A stretch of DNA of 8,655 bases. Source: Crenothrix polyspora (GTDB taxonomy: Bacteria > Pseudomonadota > Gammaproteobacteria > Methylococcales > Methylomonadaceae). The stretch is taken from assembly GCA_945903675.1 (NCBI GenBank), contig CAMDOP010000129.1:1-8655 (forward strand). The letters run 5' to 3'. The translations under genes were made by a program, and so were the position numbers. The notes beneath the pieces are model-generated. The model saw only the letters and a program-made list of their open reading frames with translations. It made no database searches and had not been told where the DNA came from. Shown piece after piece: positions 6,239 to 8,655 of the stretch. Position 1 is the stretch's first letter, and each line of letters begins with the position of its first letter.

Positions 6239-6517
6239 ATGAATAAAAATAAACTAATTCCCCTAAACAGTCGGTTATCGATAACGGCTGATTTTTTCTA
6301 TCGCCTATATATGGCCATAGAAGACAATAAAAGCCTTGTCAAAGACGCTAAATATTGCGCTAAGAAAATGTGCGGCAAGGCTTTTTGGAATGAACTCAGT
6401 ATCGGGGAACGTAAACAAGCGGGCATATGCATTTCTCAATTAGTTAGATACAAATTGCTTAATTTTGATGATGTGAAAGGCAAACATGAATATCCAAAGC
6501 ACTATCAACTGAAATAA
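6239..6517 (+). CDS. Small conserved integrase-associated protein
   Basis: Protein of 92 residues. An N-terminal helical part (LSITADFFYRLYMAIEDN) leads to a basic Cys-containing stretch (DAKYCAKKMCGKAFWNEL), then SIGERKQAGICISQLVRYKL, and the tail GKHEYPKHYQLK. The order FW-x-L-S-x-GER-x-x-AG, a hydrophobic helix, then a YPK-x-Y-x-L end recalls, from memory, a family of small uncharacterised proteins near integrases in proteobacterial elements; the C-terminal half could be a winged helix. AAGGA (6225-6229) is nine bases before ATG 6239. It lies between two strong hairpins and 67 bases ahead of the integrase. A regulatory or excision-directing role is possible from size and place, but nothing in the sequence proves it. 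Confidence 0.65.
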   Translation: MNKNKLIPLNSRLSITADFFYRLYMAIEDNKSLVKDAKYCAKKMCGKAFWNELSIGERKQAGICISQLVRYKLLNFDDVKGKHEYPKHYQLK

Positions 6518-6523
6518 TTGAAC

Positions 6524-6559
6524 AGGTACCTAATCGGCTGTTGAGGTTAGGTACCTTTT
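6524..6559 (+). terminator. Terminator-like hairpin between small gene and integrase
   Basis: A perfect 10-bp stem, AGGTACCTAA (6524-6533) with TTAGGTACCT (6547-6556), closes a 13-base loop and runs into four T residues (6556-6559). It sits six bases after the stop of the small gene and 25 bases before the integrase start. Each arm contains the self-complementary AGGTACCT, so a protein-binding role is also possible. Integrase expression would need readthrough or a promoter inside this short gap. Confidence 0.6.
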
Positions 6560-6584
6560 CACAATAACCCTTAAGGAGTTATTT

Positions 6585-7766
6585 ATGCCCATCATTAAAC
6601 TGACCCAGCCGTTCATCAACAATGAATTGCATTGCACTGAAGGTAAAGCCCGGATCGAATATTGTGATTCAGATTTACCTGGCCTGTACGTTGAAGTACG
6701 TAAAAGCAGCCCGGGGCAAGGTACTTACTATTTACGTTACAAAGACGCCAAAGGTAAAACCTGCCACCAAAAGATCAGCAAGACCTCTGAAATAACCTTA
6801 GTTGAAGCCCGTAAAGCGGCAAAGACCTTGAAAGCTGAAATCAATTTGGGTGCAGATCCCAGAGGCGAGGAAAAAGCCAAAAAAGCGGTGCTCAGTTATA
6901 CCGAGTTCTTTGAACAACACTATATACCCTATGTCACGCCGAGGAAGCGTTCATGGCAAACAGATTTGAGCTTTTATCGTCTACGTTTGAAAGCAGAGTT
7001 TGGCGACTTTCGACTTAATCAAATTACTAGGCAACATATCCAAAGTTTTCATACACGTATTAGCAATGAGGGACTCGCGCCCGCAACGTCGAATCACTAT
7101 CTCAAATTGCTCAAACACAGCCTGAATCTTGCCATCGACTGGGACATGCTGGACACCAATCCCGCGTCTAGGATTCCACTATTTCATGAGGACAATCAAG
7201 TGGAAAATCTTCTTTCCGACGAGCAACTGGATCGTCTTCTGACTGTCTTGAAAACCGATGACAATAGAATGGTGTGCCTGATCGCAATGTTCTTACTGTC
7301 AACCGGTGTGCGTCTGAATGAGGCTTTACAGGCCAAATGGAGTCAGGTGGATCAACATAATCGTGTATGGAGAATTCCGGCGGCGAATTCTAAAAGTAAA
7401 CGCACTCGTGCGGTACCTTTGAATGATTCAGCGCTGGAGGTACTCAGGCAATTGACCACGAGAGATCGTTATCAAAATTTGTTCGTCAATTTTCAAACAG
7501 AACTGCCTTACACCACCATTTCTAAGGTGTGGGGTAGATTGAGAGCCAAAGCTGGTTTACCCCATCTTCGCATACACGACTGTCGGCACCAATTTGCTTC
7601 GTTTCTGGTGAATGGCGGGCGGACTTTATATGAAGTCCAGATGATCTTGGGGCATTCAAGTCCGTCGGTCACTCAGCGCTATGCACATCTGTCAACCAAG
7701 TCATTGCAGGAAGCGGCCAGCAGCGCTTCAGACAGACTCACCGGCGTGGCGACCGAGGCGGCGTAA
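6585..7766 (+). CDS. Tyrosine recombinase / integrase
   Basis: Site-specific recombinase of 393 residues that would integrate and excise the element through a 3'-phosphotyrosine intermediate. The N-terminal 95 residues form the arm-binding region of P4-like integrases (DUF4102-like; RIEYCDSDLPGLYVEVR, then YYLRYKDAKGKTCHQKI and LVEARKAAK). A SAM-like core-binding domain follows (about 103-185, with LAPATSNHYLKLLKHSLNLA). The catalytic domain is complete: Arg243 (STGVRLNEAL), the beta-hairpin Lys at 270 or 272, His331 and Arg334 (HDCRH), His357 (LGHSS) and nucleophile Tyr366 (QRYAHL). AAGGAG (6573-6578) lies six bases before ATG 6585, the best ribosome-binding site in the cluster. Length is normal and no damage is seen, so activity is plausible. 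It is the last gene of the replication cluster and reads toward a GC-rich dyad region that may hold the attachment site. Confidence 0.95.
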   Translation: MPIIKLTQPFINNELHCTEGKARIEYCDSDLPGLYVEVRKSSPGQGTYYLRYKDAKGKTCHQKISKTSEITLVEARKAAKTLKAEINLGADPRGEEKAKKAVLSYTEFFEQHYIPYVTPRKRSWQTDLSFYRLRLKAEFGDFRLNQITRQHIQSFHTRISNEGLAPATSNHYLKLLKHSLNLAIDWDMLDTNPASRIPLFHEDNQVENLLSDEQLDRLLTVLKTDDNRMVCLIAMFLLSTGVRLNEALQAKWSQVDQHNRVWRIPAANSKSKRTRAVPLNDSALEVLRQLTTRDRYQNLFVNFQTELPYTTISKVWGRLRAKAGLPHLRIHDCRHQFASFLVNGGRTLYEVQMILGHSSPSVTQRYAHLSTKSLQEAASSASDRLTGVATEAA

Positions 7767-7784
7767 TTTTGAAAAATGGTGCGT

Positions 7785-7847
7785 CGAGGGCTCCAAAAAT
7801 GGCCGCCCTCGGCCCCAGATTGCCCAACTCTGTGGCATTTTTGGGCC
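7785..7847. repeat. Overlapping inverted repeats after the integrase
   Basis: Three dyads overlap here: CGAGGGC/GCCCTCG (7785-7791, 7805-7811); GCCCCAGA/TCTGTGGC (7812-7819, 7829-7836, seven of eight pairs); and CCAAAAAT/ATTTTTGG (7793-7800, 7837-7844), which spans the others. The DNA or transcript could therefore take alternative folds. No long T-run follows, so this is not a standard integrase terminator. The surrounding 7781-7920 has 89 G or C bases out of 140, unlike the AT-rich spacers elsewhere. Confidence 0.5.
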
Positions 7848-7871
7848 GGCGCTGATACCTGTATCGACGCC
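7848..7871. other. Core-site-like imperfect palindrome (candidate attachment site)
   Basis: GGCGCTGAT (7848-7856) and ATCGACGCC (7863-7871) are inverted arms matching at seven of nine positions around a 6-base centre, ACCTGT. Arms of this size around a 6-8 base centre are what tyrosine recombinases use as crossover sites. It lies 82 bases after the integrase stop, within the GC-rich patch. No second copy was found elsewhere in the window, so the attachment-site reading is unproven; it could simply be a hairpin. Confidence 0.3.
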
Positions 7872-7964
7872 CCTCGCCCGTCGCCTCTTGCGCGTCGTGA
7901 AGTTAAGCTCACCGGCCGTTAAAAATTTTAATCGTCAAATCCAATTCATAATGAGGAGTTCAAC

Positions 7965-8363
7965 ATGAAAACTAGAATATACGTATCTTTGTCACTGATT
8001 GTATTTGCAACGATCGGTCATGCCGATTATGCGCCCGTCGATCGCTATGGCAATAAACAAAACGATCAACCCTCCTATAAGACTAAGGGTAATAAACTCA
8101 TAGCAACTGATCAATATGGGAATAATCAATACCATAAACAAAGTTATATGACTGAAGGCAATAAGATTATTCCTATCGATCGATACGGAAGTAGGCAAAA
8201 CAACTCCATGAGTTATCAAGCTGAAAAAGACGGACGCATTAATGAGATAGATCGTTTTGGTAATAGGCAATTTCATGACTATAAAATCCAGGGTGACAAG
8301 GTGGTGCCCGTCGACCGCTACGGAAACAAAGACTACAGCAGACCCATCTATCAAAAGAAATAA
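7965..8363 (+). CDS. Secreted protein of five D-R-Y-G-N type repeats
   Basis: Protein of 132 residues. A clear Sec signal peptide (MKTRIYVSLSLIVFATIGHA, probable cut after Ala20) sends it to the periplasm or outside. The rest is built of five repeats anchored on DRYG (26-29), DQYG (49-52), DRYG (72-75), DRFG (96-99) and DRYG (117-120), spaced 23, 23, 24 and 21 residues. A typical unit is D-R-Y-G-N-x-Q, a Gln/His/Asn-rich part, SY, then GNK-hydrophobic-P-x. There are no Cys residues and no catalytic motif. AGGAG (7954-7958), six bases before ATG 7965, fixes the start. The repeat could fold as short beta units binding ligand, metal or surface polymer; none of this is shown. The gene lies outside the integrase cluster and may be cargo or chromosomal flank. 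Confidence 0.8.
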   Translation: MKTRIYVSLSLIVFATIGHADYAPVDRYGNKQNDQPSYKTKGNKLIATDQYGNNQYHKQSYMTEGNKIIPIDRYGSRQNNSMSYQAEKDGRINEIDRFGNRQFHDYKIQGDKVVPVDRYGNKDYSRPIYQKK

Positions 8364-8513
8364 AAAACCAATTCATTCATAATTTAATAGGAGACTTATG
8401 GCAATTAGGTGATACAGGTCGCTATTGAATCATCGACGTTTAACCTTGATGGCTAGTTGAAATTATTATATAAAGCTTTTTTCTTCTACACCGACATTTA
8501 GGCAAAAAAAAGG
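8364..8513. other. Spacer with an orphan ribosome-binding site and start codon
   Basis: AGGAG (8389-8393) precedes ATG 8398 by four bases, but the frame is only ATG GCA ATT AGG TGA (8398-8412). The next frame offers only a short open run to a TAG near 8450. This looks like the 5' end of a gene whose body was lost, perhaps when the neighbouring insertion sequence arrived. No terminator for the repeat-protein gene is visible here. Confidence 0.35.
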
Positions 8514-8559
8514 CTATGTTTGCATTAATAGTTGAAAAGAACCAAGACTTCCCATAGCC
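8504..8559 (-). terminator. Terminator overlapping the transposase stop (minus strand)
   Basis: On the minus strand, GGCTATG (complement of 8553-8559) pairs with CATAGCC (complement of 8512-8518), and eight T residues follow (complement of 8504-8511). The stop codon of the transposase lies in the second arm, so the stem uses coding sequence. The loop is long at 34 bases, which weakens the call. Confidence 0.45.
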
Positions 8560-8655
8560 GCTTGCAGAATTACACTGGGCGTAATTTGCTGTCCCCATCG
8601 CTCTATTCCGCGTCGCCAACCCAGATAGTTGTTAAGATATTTGGTGGCCACACCA
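8514..8655 (-). mobile_element. IS1595-family transposase, C-terminal fragment (window edge)
   Basis: The minus strand encodes 46 residues running in from the right edge to a TAG at 8514-8516. The fragment begins GVATKYLNNYLGWRRGIERW and ends SFQLLMQT. The block VATKYLNNYLGWRR is typical of the end of the ISXO2-like DDE transposase domain of IS1595-family elements, where a Tyr/Trp-rich helix follows the last acidic catalytic residue. The catalytic residues lie beyond the window. The reading frame is intact as far as seen. Terminal inverted repeats and target duplication could not be identified; the IS end should lie between the repeat-protein stop (8363) and 8513. Confidence 0.75.

Noticed and set aside
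7679..7912. 77-residue minus-strand frame over the GC-rich patch
   Set aside because: It is opposite the integrase end, with low-complexity Arg/Gly/Ser composition and no start signal. It is a by-product of the GC-rich stretch.
7681..7968. 95-residue plus-strand frame overlapping the end of the integrase and the start of the repeat protein
   Set aside because: It overlaps the integrase end in another frame, has no ribosome-binding site, and its composition (many Arg and Pro) reflects the GC-rich patch.
7992..8354. 120-residue minus-strand frame opposite the repeat protein
   Set aside because: The plus frame has a signal peptide and regular repeats; the opposite frame is open only because of the repeated codons.
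7965..8363. Repeat gene as a tandem DNA repeat or CRISPR-like array
   Set aside because: The repetition is at protein level with diverged bases, sits in one open frame behind a signal peptide, and lacks identical repeats with unique spacers.

Overview
The window looks like accessory DNA from a gammaproteobacterium. The signs are an MtfA (M90) peptidase close in sequence to the E. coli protein, a YecR-like lipoprotein, good Shine-Dalgarno sites and AT-rich spacers. I cannot fix the genus. All genes read rightward except an IS fragment at the right edge. No tRNA, rRNA or CRISPR array was seen.

Left part (1 to about 2940). A strong terminator opens the window. A YecR-like lipoprotein with a C-terminal SHOCT tail follows, then a headless remnant of a small membrane protein in the same frame, behind two stop codons. 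Next is an unrecognised alanine-rich protein with one EF-hand loop and a C-terminal glycine-zipper hydrophobic segment, closed by a clear terminator. A decayed pseudogene (1825-2001) precedes mtfA, a zinc metallopeptidase with all its metal-binding residues.

Central part (about 2950 to 7920). This looks like an integrative element with its own replication module. In order it holds: a gene-free stretch with six copies of a CCGCAACGCC-like motif and nested inverted repeats (candidate origin or Rep-binding region); an unrecognised protein of about 304 residues; a regulatory spacer with a duplicated palindromic box, a 24-codon leader ORF and two hairpins; a DUF3631-type P-loop helicase without a primase domain; two small unrecognised proteins; and a tyrosine recombinase with a complete active site. 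Each small gene is followed by a strong hairpin. After the integrase comes a GC-rich patch (89 of 140 bases are G or C) with several dyads, one shaped like a tyrosine-recombinase core site.

Right part (about 7920 to 8655). A secreted protein made of five D-(R/Q)-(Y/F)-G repeats comes first. Then there is a ribosome-binding site leading only to a four-codon ORF, and finally the C-terminal end of an IS1595-family transposase on the minus strand, running off the window.

Inferred working model: the integrase moves the element, the helicase and the unknown 304-residue protein maintain or replicate it from the repeat region, and the leader and paired boxes control helicase expression. The element's ends were not found, so whether the flanking genes (lipoprotein, EF-hand protein, mtfA, repeat protein) belong to it is unknown.
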